NCBI GenBank assembly: GCA_023250755.1
Contig: JAHFAC010000006.1
Coordinates: 12,985-20,378, forward strand
From: Bacteriovoracaceae bacterium
Lineage (GTDB): Bacteria > Bdellovibrionota > UBA1018
DNA: 7,394 bases
Direction of reading: 5' to 3'
This document shows, one piece after another, positions 1 to 7,394 of this stretch (within the stretch, counting starts at the first letter, position 1; each line of letters starts with the position of its first letter). The notes beneath the pieces were generated by a model, which had not been told where the DNA came from, made no database searches, and saw only the letters and a program-made list of their open reading frames with translations. A program made the translations under genes and the position numbers.

Positions 1-64
1 GCGCAATCAGCTGAGTATACTGTGAACCATAGTCAAGAATGATGACTGTCGAATGCCCGCTCAT
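1..64 (-). CDS. guaA: GMP synthase (glutamine-hydrolysing), N-terminal fragment
   Basis: Only the first 21 codons are in the window; the gene runs off the left edge. Translation from the ATG at 62-64 begins MSGHSTVIILDYGSQYTQLI. The ILDYGSQYTQLI stretch is the characteristic first beta strand and loop of the class I glutamine amidotransferase domain of GuaA. The enzyme converts XMP to GMP with glutamine and ATP in the cytoplasm, the step directly after the guaB product just upstream, which supports the call. The start lies 7 bp after the guaB stop. A weak Shine-Dalgarno-like GGATGAG (plus-strand 71-77) overlaps the guaB stop codon, so coupled translation is likely. Catalytic residues are outside the window. 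An ATG overlapping the guaB stop (73-75) is out of frame and was not used. Confidence 0.9.
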   Translation of the reverse strand, partial: MSGHSTVIILDYGSQYTQLIA

Positions 65-71
65 TTCAAAC

Positions 72-2148
<2,077 letters not shown>

Positions 2149-2152
<4 letters not shown>

Positions 2153-3690
2153 GCTGAAACCTCGTCTCGCTCAAAATCCTCTTGAAAACCCAGGGTTCCA
2201 GAGTCAATCACGAGTTCTCCTTGAAGGGAAAGGCCGCTTGATCCCGTGATTTTTACGGAAATGAACTTTCCAGCCAGATTTCTAGGCACACGTGAAATAA
2301 AATTCACCACGCGATTGCAACCGGTTCTCCCGGTCCAGACGCGCGCTCCTGACAAACCCTCTGCCTGAGCCCGATGAACCATATTTTGATTTTTCGCTTC
2401 GCCTTCGACCAAAAGTTCCATCACCCTGCCGACTCTCGCGGCGTAGCGTCTCTCAGCAATCTTGAGCTGATGCTGCAAAACTTGGTTCAAGCGCCGGTTT
2501 TTGATCTCTGCTGAAACGTCATCGGGTATTTTGGCTGCACGCGTCCCGGGTCGGACCGAGTATGCAAAAGCAAAAATATGATCGAACTGAATTCGATCCA
2601 GAAGAGCGAGGGTGGCTTCAAAATCCTCTTCAGTCTCGGTCGGAAAGCCTACAATCAGATCCGTCGAAAGCCCTACGTCCGGAGAAATTTCGCGCAAGCG
2701 ATCCATTTGCTCGATATAAGCCCCAATCTTGTGATGCCTGCCCATTTTTTGAAGCACTCGATCCGAGCCGGTTTGGACCGGAAGGTGCAAATGAGGGGAT
2801 AACCGAGCGACACCCCCTTTTTCAGGCGAGGCATAGCAATCAATCAACTCTTCGCTGAAGTCGAGAGGGTGACTGGAAGTAAAGCGAATCCTCCTGAGTG
2901 CCGCACAACGAGGATCTGAATCAATGGCGCGCAAAAGCTGGGGGAAGTTTTCTTCCCCCGTTTTGGGCCCTACTTTGCCGATAATATTGTGAAGATCCTG
3001 AGGCTCACGGACTCGAACGTTTTGATTTCCCTTTCCAAATGAATTCACGTTTTGGCCGAGCAAGGTCACTTCTCTCACACCCGAAGCCACCAGCCGTGCA
3101 ATATCGCTCACGACCTCATCGATGACTCGAGACTTTTCGCGCCCGCGAGTGAAAGGGACAATGCAGTAAGTGCAAAATTTATCGCAGCCTTTCATGATGT
3201 TGACAAAGGCCTGCGCTTTGAAGCCAAAGACCTTAGTCTCAGTCGAGTAATTCATCGAAGAATCAAAATCGGCATAAACCACGTGCCGCTCACCATGCCT
3301 GACACGGTGAAGAATCTCAGGGAGCTGGTCAATCGCATCCGTCCCAAAAACAAAGTCCACATAAGGTGCCCGCTTAAAGAGGTTCTCTCGATCGAGTTGA
3401 CCGACACAGCCGCCTACACCAATGAGACGCTGCTTGGCCTGACCTTGTTTTTTTCTTTGAAGCTCAAACTCTCCAAGCGCTGAGACGGCCTTATGAACCG
3501 CCTTTTCGCGAACCGTACAACCATTCAAAATGATGAGATTTGCATCTCCCGGCCCCTCTGCCGGAGCCATCCCCTGCTCAGCTAAGAGCGCAGTCATCCG
3601 CTCTGAATCTGCCACATTCATTTGGCAGCCGAAGGTCTTGATATAAAAGGTCGATTTGGCCTGCTCCATATTTAAAAAAAAGAGGTTCAA
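2149..3690 (-). CDS. miaB: tRNA-2-methylthio-N6-dimethylallyladenosine synthase
   Basis: MiaB is a radical-SAM methylthiotransferase that converts i6A37 to ms2i6A37 in tRNAs reading UNN codons, using two [4Fe-4S] clusters. The N-terminal methylthiotransferase domain (about 14-130) carries the cluster cysteines Cys22 (FGCQMN), Cys58 (NGCTVRE) and Cys95 (GGCVGQ). The radical-SAM CxxxCxxC is Cys169, Cys173 and Cys176 (GCDKFCTYC), followed by PFTRGREKSR. LLGQNVNSFG (210-219), LHLPVQTGSD (301-310), TDLIVGFPTET (343-353) and FAYSVRPGTRA (375-385) are family signatures. A TRAM RNA-binding domain spans about 415-495. At 513 residues it is longer than most MiaB (about 440-475), partly through an insert around 220-248 and a C-terminal tail. 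The start is taken as TTG (3688-3690) because AGGAAG lies 7 nt upstream. The in-frame ATG at 3667-3669 has only a T-rich leader. It is the first gene of the left operon and overlaps the next gene by 4 bp. Confidence 0.97.
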
Positions 3691-3697
3691 GGTAAAA

Positions 3698-3703
3698 CTT
3701 CCT
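3698..3703 (-). promoter_or_regulatory. Ribosome binding site deciding the miaB TTG start
   Basis: The minus strand reads AGGAAG, 7 nt before TTG at 3688-3690. The competing ATG seven codons later is preceded by CTCTTTTTTTTAAAT, with no Shine-Dalgarno. The site lies largely in the 5-nt loop of a small inverted repeat (AAACT at 3705-3709 on the minus strand, AGTTT at 3695-3699), which could tune initiation. Confidence 0.55.
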
Positions 3704-3738
3704 GAGTTTCCTTAACCTCTTCCCTGCTTTCAGTGGGG

Positions 3739-3770
3739 ATTCTATACCTTAAAAGACAGGTTTTGACCAA
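3739..3770 (-). promoter_or_regulatory. Candidate promoter of the miaB operon
   Basis: On the minus strand, TTGGTC (plus-strand 3765-3770) is followed 18 bp later by TATAGA (3741-3746), which continues into AT so that TAGAAT is an overlapping -10 option. It lies in the only gap upstream of miaB, between the end of the HNH gene and the miaB ribosome site, where an operon promoter is expected. The -35 match is poor (TTG only), so this is a suggestion from position and a moderate -10. Confidence 0.35.
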
Positions 3771-3786
3771 GGGAGAAATGGGGAGA

Positions 3787-4008
3787 TTATCGACCTCTCA
3801 AATAGCACTGCATTTTCTTGTATCCATAGCATTCGATCGCCCTTTGGCGGTTATGGCACGCGCAAAGCAGGGTGAGATTTTCTAGGTTAGAGAGTCCTCC
3901 TAGGGCAAATGGTTTTTGATGCTCGATCTGCAGAAAACGAGTTTCGGTGCAACGCCTACCTGTGAGCAGAGAAACGTAGCTGCACTGATGTTGAGCTTTC
4001 TTGAACAC
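3787..4008 (-). CDS. C-terminal HNH domain remnant of the split gene
   Basis: This part holds the complete HNH nuclease core: about 73 residues when read from the GTG at 4006-4008. The HNH residues are His30 (IEH), Asn41 or Asn44 (NLENL) and His52 (CHN). Cys9, Cys20, Cys49 and Cys51 could support a metal or structural site. The GTG has no convincing Shine-Dalgarno, and the open frame extends upstream to the internal TAA at 4243-4245 without a clear start. Independent translation is therefore doubtful and the piece is best read as the tail of the pseudogene. The conserved catalytic residues suggest the interruption is recent. Confidence 0.4.
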   Translation of the reverse strand: MFKKAQHQCSYVSLLTGRRCTETRFLQIEHQKPFALGGLSNLENLTLLCACHNRQRAIECYGYKKMQCYLRGR

Positions 4009-4242
4009 GGCACGCCGTAGGGCAACGGCGATATAGGGTCGTCTGGACTGGAGTAGCTGATTTATTTTTGGTTTTTCTTCCGTCTTTTCAGGTTTTACTG
4101 TTTTTAGCGCTACTTCGCCTGGCGAAGTGAGTATTTCTTCTGAAAAAGATGCGGTGCATTCTTTTTGTTCAGGATGAATTTTTAAAGCCTTCTTTAGTGC
4201 TGCTTCAATAATCTCCGCATAGCTGGGGTCAGGATTGCCTTT

Positions 4243-4803
4243 TTAGATCAGTTTGGCCTTCATCTGATCTATGAGCGCTAGCAATCTATCATCCGCGACG
4301 AATTTAATTTCACTTTGGGTAGCGCTGATGATTCGTTTCTTTTCTTGCCTTGGGCCTTCGGCGATCATCTCGGGTGAAATCGCTGCAAAAAACTTTTCTG
4401 CATCGAGTTTAGATTTGGATTCAACCTGTTTCAAAAAATTCTTTTTCTCTTCAGTGCTATAAATTTTCTTCTTGGCTTTTTCATGTCGAATAAACTTCTG
4501 AAATGTTCCGATAACGGAGAGATTGAGAGAACCTTTTTCAAGAGAATCTCTAATTTCTGGAACTTCAGATGAAAGTCGCATCGCATCGATCCTGAGCTGG
4601 GCACTGGCTGGGCAGTACTTGAGATGCTTCGTGCAATAATCAAACATACTGGAGTAACCCAGTGTCGCATAGAGACGCCGTCTCTGAATTTCACGTAAAT
4701 GCTCTAAAACAAGGTTGGTCAATTCTCGTTCCTGGGCAACGGCTTTAACGGTTTCATTGAGTAGTTCAGAATTAGAAAGAACTTTGAGATCGATGTTTTT
4801 CAT
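4243..4803 (-). CDS. N-terminal half of the split HNH-family gene (DUF222-like domain)
   Basis: This is the translatable part before the internal TAA: 186 residues from ATG 4801-4803. AAGGAG lies 5 nt upstream and decides the start; a GTG six bases earlier (4807-4809) overlaps the Shine-Dalgarno and is unusable. The product is a charged, mostly helical protein with no signal peptide, no membrane segment and no catalytic motif. It contains the conserved QERELTNLVLEHLREI and RRRLYATLGYSSMFDYC regions near residues 23-60, so it would be cytoplasmic. It ends KAKLI just where intact relatives continue into the HNH linker. If made, it lacks the nuclease domain and could at most bind DNA or a partner, which is speculation. 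Confidence 0.6.
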   Translation of the reverse strand: MKNIDLKVLSNSELLNETVKAVAQERELTNLVLEHLREIQRRRLYATLGYSSMFDYCTKHLKYCPASAQLRIDAMRLSSEVPEIRDSLEKGSLNLSVIGTFQKFIRHEKAKKKIYSTEEKKNFLKQVESKSKLDAEKFFAAISPEMIAEGPRQEKKRIISATQSEIKFVADDRLLALIDQMKAKLI

Positions 4804-4808
4804 GGGCA

Positions 4809-4814
4809 CTCCTT
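4809..4814 (-). promoter_or_regulatory. Ribosome binding site of the HNH-family gene
   Basis: The minus strand reads AAGGAG preceded by an A-run, 5 nt before ATG 4801-4803. It sets the start at MKNIDLK and rules out the upstream GTG. Confidence 0.7.
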
Positions 4815-4986
4815 TTTTTTGATTTCATAACACATGATTTTTTAGGCCCTTAGGTAGCCTTTAGAGACAGAAATAAATTTTGGGTTGAAAAAAAATTAGA
4901 AATTGACTTTAGATTGAACAGGAAGAAGGTGGAGATGGATTGAAATCAAATTAGGGAGACAGTCAGATGTCGCATTAGAGGATGTT

Positions 4987-5039
4987 TAAAAATCGTCAAC
5001 AGAAAAATGGCTAAATTATGAATAAAAAAACGATTTTTA
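4987..5039. repeat. 10-bp inverted repeat, 33-bp spacer
   Basis: TAAAAATCGT at 4987-4996 is perfectly complementary to ACGATTTTTA at 5030-5039. It sits upstream of the HNH-family gene. The arms are AT-rich, so a chance occurrence in this region is possible; it could also be a paired operator site. Confidence 0.45.
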
Positions 5040-5054
5040 CTTCGCCTAATGAAA

Positions 5055-5078
5055 TATTATTTCGTTTACAAAATAATA
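5055..5078. repeat. AT-only 8-bp inverted repeat
   Basis: TATTATTT (5055-5062) and AAATAATA (5071-5078) are exact complements around an 8-nt centre. As RNA the stem would be weak (A-U only) and has no following U-run that makes it a clear terminator. Confidence 0.4.
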
Positions 5079-5119
5079 GGGCGTGTTTTCAAAGCCGTAC
5101 CCAGATTAGAATAGATGCC

Positions 5120-5141
5120 AAAAACTCGCTCTAAGTAGCGA
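5120..5141 (-). terminator. Weak candidate terminator after the histidine-kinase-like gene
   Basis: Read on the minus strand, TCGCT (5137-5141), a 6-nt loop and AGCGA (5126-5130) form a 5-bp stem followed by G and five T (5120-5124). It lies about 40 bp past the stop of the upstream gene in the expected orientation. The stem is short, so efficiency would be modest. Confidence 0.35.
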
Positions 5142-5180
5142 CTTAAGGTTGCAGGGTTCCGACCCGAGCAGCGGAGCAAC

Positions 5181-6443
5181 TCACCTCCTCTTCATCAATC
5201 TCTCTGCCGCCACCTCAATCAGGAGTTTGGGATCCATTCCATCGGCTGGACAATGTGCGACGCCAAACATGAGGGACTGGCCCACGACTTTTTCCAGGCG
5301 GGTCAAAAGTTTCGGCGCGTCTTCGGATTTGCAATCATCCATCACCAGAGCCAAAAATCCACGCTCTGGGAGCAGGTAAACAGAATCTGAAGATCGGAAC
5401 AAACCCTGCTTGACTCGCGCTTCGAATTTTTTCATCTGAGATTCCGTTCGTGCCTCTTGTTTCGGAATTTGTATCAACCCCAAAGCCACAGAGGAGAGAC
5501 CTCCCTGATCTGGCGAAATTTGGCTCGCGCGAGAGGCAAGCACGGCTACAAGCCTATCTTGGGATAAAAGCTCAGGCAGGATCAGAGCCAAGCTCACTTG
5601 CTGTCCCTTGCGCTTGGCCTGGAATCTTCCCTGATGAAGTCGCATCATCTCGTGGATCAGGAGGAATTCGCTTCCTAGCCCTTCTTCAACGCGGGTGAGA
5701 AAAGCCTGCTCGGACTGAATCGTCCCAGCAAACGCAGAACCGGGCGAGGTCACCCCACTTTGATGCCCAGCCAGTCCCTGCGTCCAAGAAGAGTCCCAAA
5801 CGCTCTCCTGCCCTGGGCGGATAGAAAAAGCAAAATCCACTAAACCTGGAGAAAAAGAAATCTCAACCTCACTTTGCTTCTGAGCTCTTCCCAAAAGAAT
5901 TTGAATACAAAGATCCACTGCGCGCCCAAACTTCTGGGGATCAGCAAGCAGATTCGAATTCGAACCCTCGGCAATTTGTAAAAATCTCAACGTCAATCCT
6001 TGATCCCTAAAAGTTTGCCGATTTGCTTCGAGCTTGCTTTTCACCAAGCGCAACCCATCGACTTCACGCAAACGGACATGAAAAGTCCCACTCTCAAGAG
6101 CAGCCAACTCAAGAAGCATTGCGAGAGAACGATTCAATCGCCTAGCATTTTCATTGGCTCGATGGATCAGCTCTGGGGATGAAAACTCTAAGGTGGATTT
6201 TTTATTTTTCTGATTATTTTTTAGCTTCTTTTTTGAAATCTTCTCCAGATTTTCCTCAAGCAAAGTCAGCGCGTTCAAGACTCCCATCAAAGGAGTCCTG
6301 AGCTCATGCGAGATCAGTGAAAGCAAATTTGCCTGAAAGGCACGAAACAAGGCTTCATCCTGGGGAGATAGCGACTGATCTGGACGATGTCCCACCGCAA
6401 TGGACTCATCCCATAGTTGGATTTCTTGTAGATCTTTTTGCAT
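5181..6443 (-). CDS. Histidine-kinase-like protein with degenerate ATPase and GGDEF-like C-terminus
   Basis: This 420-residue protein is soluble: no signal peptide or membrane span is seen. A HisKA dimerisation/phospho-acceptor domain occupies about 35-120 with a textbook H-box SHELRTPL (45-52, His46). Between its two helices is a Lys/Asn-rich insert (69-83). The region 125-290 aligns in outline with a HATPase domain (DPQKFGRAV at 168-176, RVEEGLGSEFLLIHEMMRLHQG at 251-272, final strand VSLALILP). However, the N-box asparagine is replaced (QILLGRA) and no DxGxG is present, so ATP binding is doubtful. Residues about 297-420 look like a degenerate GGDEF/nucleotidyl-cyclase fold: LFRSSDSVYLLPERGFLALV replaces the R..D..GGDEF area, and FGVAHCPADGMDPKLLIEVA matches the family's end. 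It may be a phosphotransfer or scaffold protein. The frame is open to 6581, but the only upstream starts are TTG/GTG deep inside the gcvH-like gene. I chose ATG 6441-6443, although its ribosome site is poor. Confidence 0.75.
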   Translation of the reverse strand: MQKDLQEIQLWDESIAVGHRPDQSLSPQDEALFRAFQANLLSLISHELRTPLMGVLNALTLLEENLEKISKKKLKNNQKNKKSTLEFSSPELIHRANENARRLNRSLAMLLELAALESGTFHVRLREVDGLRLVKSKLEANRQTFRDQGLTLRFLQIAEGSNSNLLADPQKFGRAVDLCIQILLGRAQKQSEVEISFSPGLVDFAFSIRPGQESVWDSSWTQGLAGHQSGVTSPGSAFAGTIQSEQAFLTRVEEGLGSEFLLIHEMMRLHQGRFQAKRKGQQVSLALILPELLSQDRLVAVLASRASQISPDQGGLSSVALGLIQIPKQEARTESQMKKFEARVKQGLFRSSDSVYLLPERGFLALVMDDCKSEDAPKLLTRLEKVVGQSLMFGVAHCPADGMDPKLLIEVAAERLMKRR

Positions 6444-6498
6444 GCCTCGAGTACGCGCACTCGGATCGGCGTAGCGAACGGGCGAGATCTCCTTGGGC

Positions 6499-6858
6499 TT
6501 AGAGTTCGGCGTACTCTTTGAGCTCCGACGTGTCTTGGATGTTGATCCTAACCAGCCAACCTTCTTCACGAGGATCCTCAACTATACGATCAAGCTCTTC
6601 AGTGACCGCCCCATTGATTTCTTCGATCACCCCACTCGCGGGAGCAATCACGCCTAAACTCCCCTTGCTCCCATCTACAGTCGCAAGCACTTCACCTTTT
6701 ACGAAGTCATCCCCTTCGACCGGAAGCTCCACGCTCTCCAACAACCCAATCTCCTCAAAGGCCGAATTATTCAATCCAATTGTAACGACTGTCCCCTTGC
6801 GGTCAAACCAAAGTTTTCCATCAAAAAACTCACCGCTTTTGGGAGCGCCTTCTGCCAT
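6499..6858 (-). CDS. GcvH-like lipoyl-carrier protein
   Basis: This 119-residue protein (from ATG 6856-6858) matches the glycine cleavage H-protein family. It shows GKLWFDRKGTVVTIGLNNSA like the family N-terminus, then the beta-barrel segment VELPVEGDDFVKGEVLATVDG. The lipoylation loop has Lys in DGSKGSLGVIAPASG, aligning with the ESVKA...APVSG lysine of classic GcvH (Lys65 counted from this ATG). VEDPREEGWLVRI follows. In the glycine cleavage system this swinging arm shuttles the aminomethyl group between P, T and L proteins; it can also act in lipoate relay. No gcvT or gcvP lies nearby, so the role here is open. The gene sits between the S8 peptidase (stop 53 bp upstream) and the kinase-like gene. 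An in-frame TTG at 6895-6897 would add 13 residues, but they are not family-like. A GGGGA at modest spacing precedes the ATG. Confidence 0.85.
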   Translation of the reverse strand: MAEGAPKSGEFFDGKLWFDRKGTVVTIGLNNSAFEEIGLLESVELPVEGDDFVKGEVLATVDGSKGSLGVIAPASGVIEEINGAVTEELDRIVEDPREEGWLVRINIQDTSELKEYAEL

Positions 6859-6911
6859 AGGATCCCCATTCTGCCACGCCGCTTGGCTCGGACGCAACGT
6901 TCTTCTAGAGC

Positions 6912-7394
6912 CTAAGGCTGAAGAGCCGCCTCAACATCCAAAATACCCCCAGTCGATACTTTTCCATCGAGTGCAGAGACCTTGCGTACACTCCTCAGAA
7001 TCCGAGCGCGAATCTGCCGGTAAGTTTCAGTGGGATAATGTGACCACACCAGCCCCACCGCACCTGTCACGATCGGTGCAGCCATGGAGGTTCCATCCCA
7101 ACCCAGTTCAAACTCTTTACCTAGTGAATTCTTAAAACGAGCCGTCACGTCGCTGTATTGACTCCCTGCCGTCGTAGAAAGAATTTTAACCCCCGGAGCT
7201 GCCAGGTGAACACTCTTTGCTCCATAATTTGAAAAATCTGCCAGCACATCCTGACTGCTGTTCGCTGCCACAACAATCAAGTTGTCGATATCATAGGCGG
7301 CAGGAAAACTCGGATCCTCCACCGCATCTTGATCAATTCCATCATTTCCGGCACCAACTACCACAATAACGCCCGCAGCTTGCGCTCGAATCAA
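6912..7394 (-). CDS. Subtilisin-like S8 serine peptidase, C-terminal part
   Basis: The gene enters from the right edge; about 160 C-terminal residues are visible and the true start is outside the window. The frame contains the oxyanion-hole motif VVVGAGNDG (Asn17 of the visible part), the AANSSQDVLADFSNYG strand-loop typical of S8 enzymes, VHLAAPGVKILST, and the catalytic-serine motif WDGTSMAAPIVTGAVGLV (Ser103). The catalytic Asp and His, any signal peptide and any propeptide must lie upstream. S8 peptidases of this type are usually secreted or periplasmic endopeptidases, but location cannot be judged here. The protein ends ILDVEAALQP soon after the peptidase core, so there is no C-terminal domain such as a P-domain or pre-peptidase domain. 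The GcvH-like gene follows about 53 bp downstream on the same strand. Confidence 0.93.
   Translation of the reverse strand: MIRAQAAGVIVVVGAGNDGIDQDAVEDPSFPAAYDIDNLIVVAANSSQDVLADFSNYGAKSVHLAAPGVKILSTTAGSQYSDVTARFKNSLGKEFELGWDGTSMAAPIVTGAVGLVWSHYPTETYRQIRARILRSVRKVSALDGKVSTGGILDVEAALQP

Larger units (their letters stand above)
3787..4803 (-). pseudogene. HNH endonuclease family protein, interrupted by an in-frame TAA
   Basis: Read in one frame from the ATG at 4801-4803 to the TAA at 3787-3789, this is a single HNH-family gene of 337 sense codons with one extra stop, TAA at 4243-4245. The N-terminal half resembles the DUF222-like helical domain of a large family of HNH proteins: SNSELL, LREIQRRRLYATLGYSSMFDYC, and LNLSVIGTFQKF. 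After the stop the frame continues as KGNPDPSYAEIIEAALKKAL, the usual connector, then a Lys/Glu/Pro-rich linker, then the HNH domain. That domain has His in IEHQKPFALGG, Asn in NLENL and His in CACHNRQRA. No base insertion or loss is needed, so a point substitution (or a base-calling error) explains the break. The molecular role of the family is not established; nuclease activity is inferred from HNH only. The base composition is more AT-rich than its neighbours. It is probably a dying accessory gene; readthrough or separate expression of the halves is less likely. Confidence 0.85.
4815..5180. other. AT-rich intergenic region with inverted repeats, no gene seen
   Basis: About 366 bp without a credible coding frame on either strand; much more AT-rich than the flanking genes. 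It contains a 10-bp perfect inverted repeat (TAAAAATCGT at 4987-4996, its complement at 5030-5039), an all-AT 8-bp inverted repeat (5055-5062 with 5071-5078) and a terminator-like hairpin at the right end. On the minus strand a TTGACG (4994-4999) could be a -35, but I find no -10 at a good distance. No tRNA, ncRNA family, CRISPR repeat or transposon end was recognised. Confidence 0.6.

Noticed and set aside
3052..3483. 143-codon open frame on the plus strand
   Set aside because: It lies wholly antisense to the strongly supported miaB radical-SAM region and shows no recognisable motif.
4112..4128. Near-palindrome with 8-bp arms ACTTCGCC/GGCGAAGT as an operator or uptake signal
   Set aside because: It lies inside coding sequence (SPGEV) and the similar guaB site near 430 encodes the same residues PGEV, so coincidence is enough without genome-wide counts.
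3787..4803. Frameshift as the cause of the HNH gene split
   Set aside because: Both halves and the connector are in the same frame; only the TAA at 4243-4245 interrupts them.
5148..5180. GGGTTCCGACCC resembling a tRNA T-arm
   Set aside because: No acceptor stem, D-arm or anticodon arm can be drawn around it on either strand; it is just a small hairpin-like sequence.
6444..6581. N-terminal extension of the kinase-like protein to a TTG at 6579-6581 or a GTG at 6567-6569
   Set aside because: It would overlap the GcvH-like gene by 71-83 bp and its Lys/Ser/Thr-rich sequence reads like a shadow frame. The GTG has a GAGG 6 nt upstream, so it is not fully excluded.
6518..7135. 205-codon open frame on the plus strand, Ser/Pro/Thr-rich
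   Set aside because: It is antisense to the GcvH-like and S8 peptidase genes; its low-complexity composition is what the reverse strand of these genes gives.

Overview
The window is a gene-dense bacterial segment in which every supported gene lies on the minus strand, so transcription runs from high to low coordinates. The multi-domain style of the genes points to a Gram-negative proteobacterium-like lineage. The best single clue is the broken HNH-endonuclease gene. Its N-terminal domain plus HNH architecture is, from my knowledge of the family, common and often multicopy in Bdellovibrio-like and other former delta-proteobacterial genomes. I therefore favour a Bdellovibrionota-type organism, but this is inference: no rRNA or other phylogenetic marker could be searched.

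Right block (about 5181-7394): the C-terminal part of a subtilisin-like S8 serine peptidase enters from the right edge. It is followed by a small GcvH-like lipoyl-carrier protein, and then by an unusual protein with a histidine-kinase dimerisation domain. That protein has a normal phospho-acceptor box, an eroded ATP-binding domain and a C-terminal domain resembling a degenerate GGDEF fold. The spacings are short, so the three may be co-transcribed. A weak hairpin with a T-run lies about 40 bp past the last gene.

Middle (about 3787-5180): an AT-rich, apparently non-coding stretch of about 370 bp with inverted repeats precedes a DUF222-like/HNH endonuclease gene. One in-frame TAA splits that gene into an N-terminal ORF and an HNH-bearing remainder. 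The reading frame is intact on both sides of the stop, so the cause is a substitution, not a frameshift.

Left block (1-3690): a compact, probably translationally coupled operon of miaB (tRNA ms2i6A synthase), a gamma-carbonic-anhydrase-family hexapeptide protein, guaB (IMP dehydrogenase) and the first codons of guaA (GMP synthase). The miaB/carbonic anhydrase and carbonic anhydrase/guaB junctions are both 4-bp ATGA overlaps, and guaA begins 7 bp after the guaB stop. A candidate promoter lies upstream of miaB. GuaB and GuaA catalyse consecutive steps from IMP to GMP. MiaB links the operon to tRNA modification, and the carbonic-anhydrase-like protein is a frequent but poorly understood housekeeping companion.

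I did not see a clearly new multi-gene system. The most interesting points are the degenerate kinase/GGDEF-like protein next to a stand-alone lipoyl protein, and the single nonsense codon in the HNH gene.
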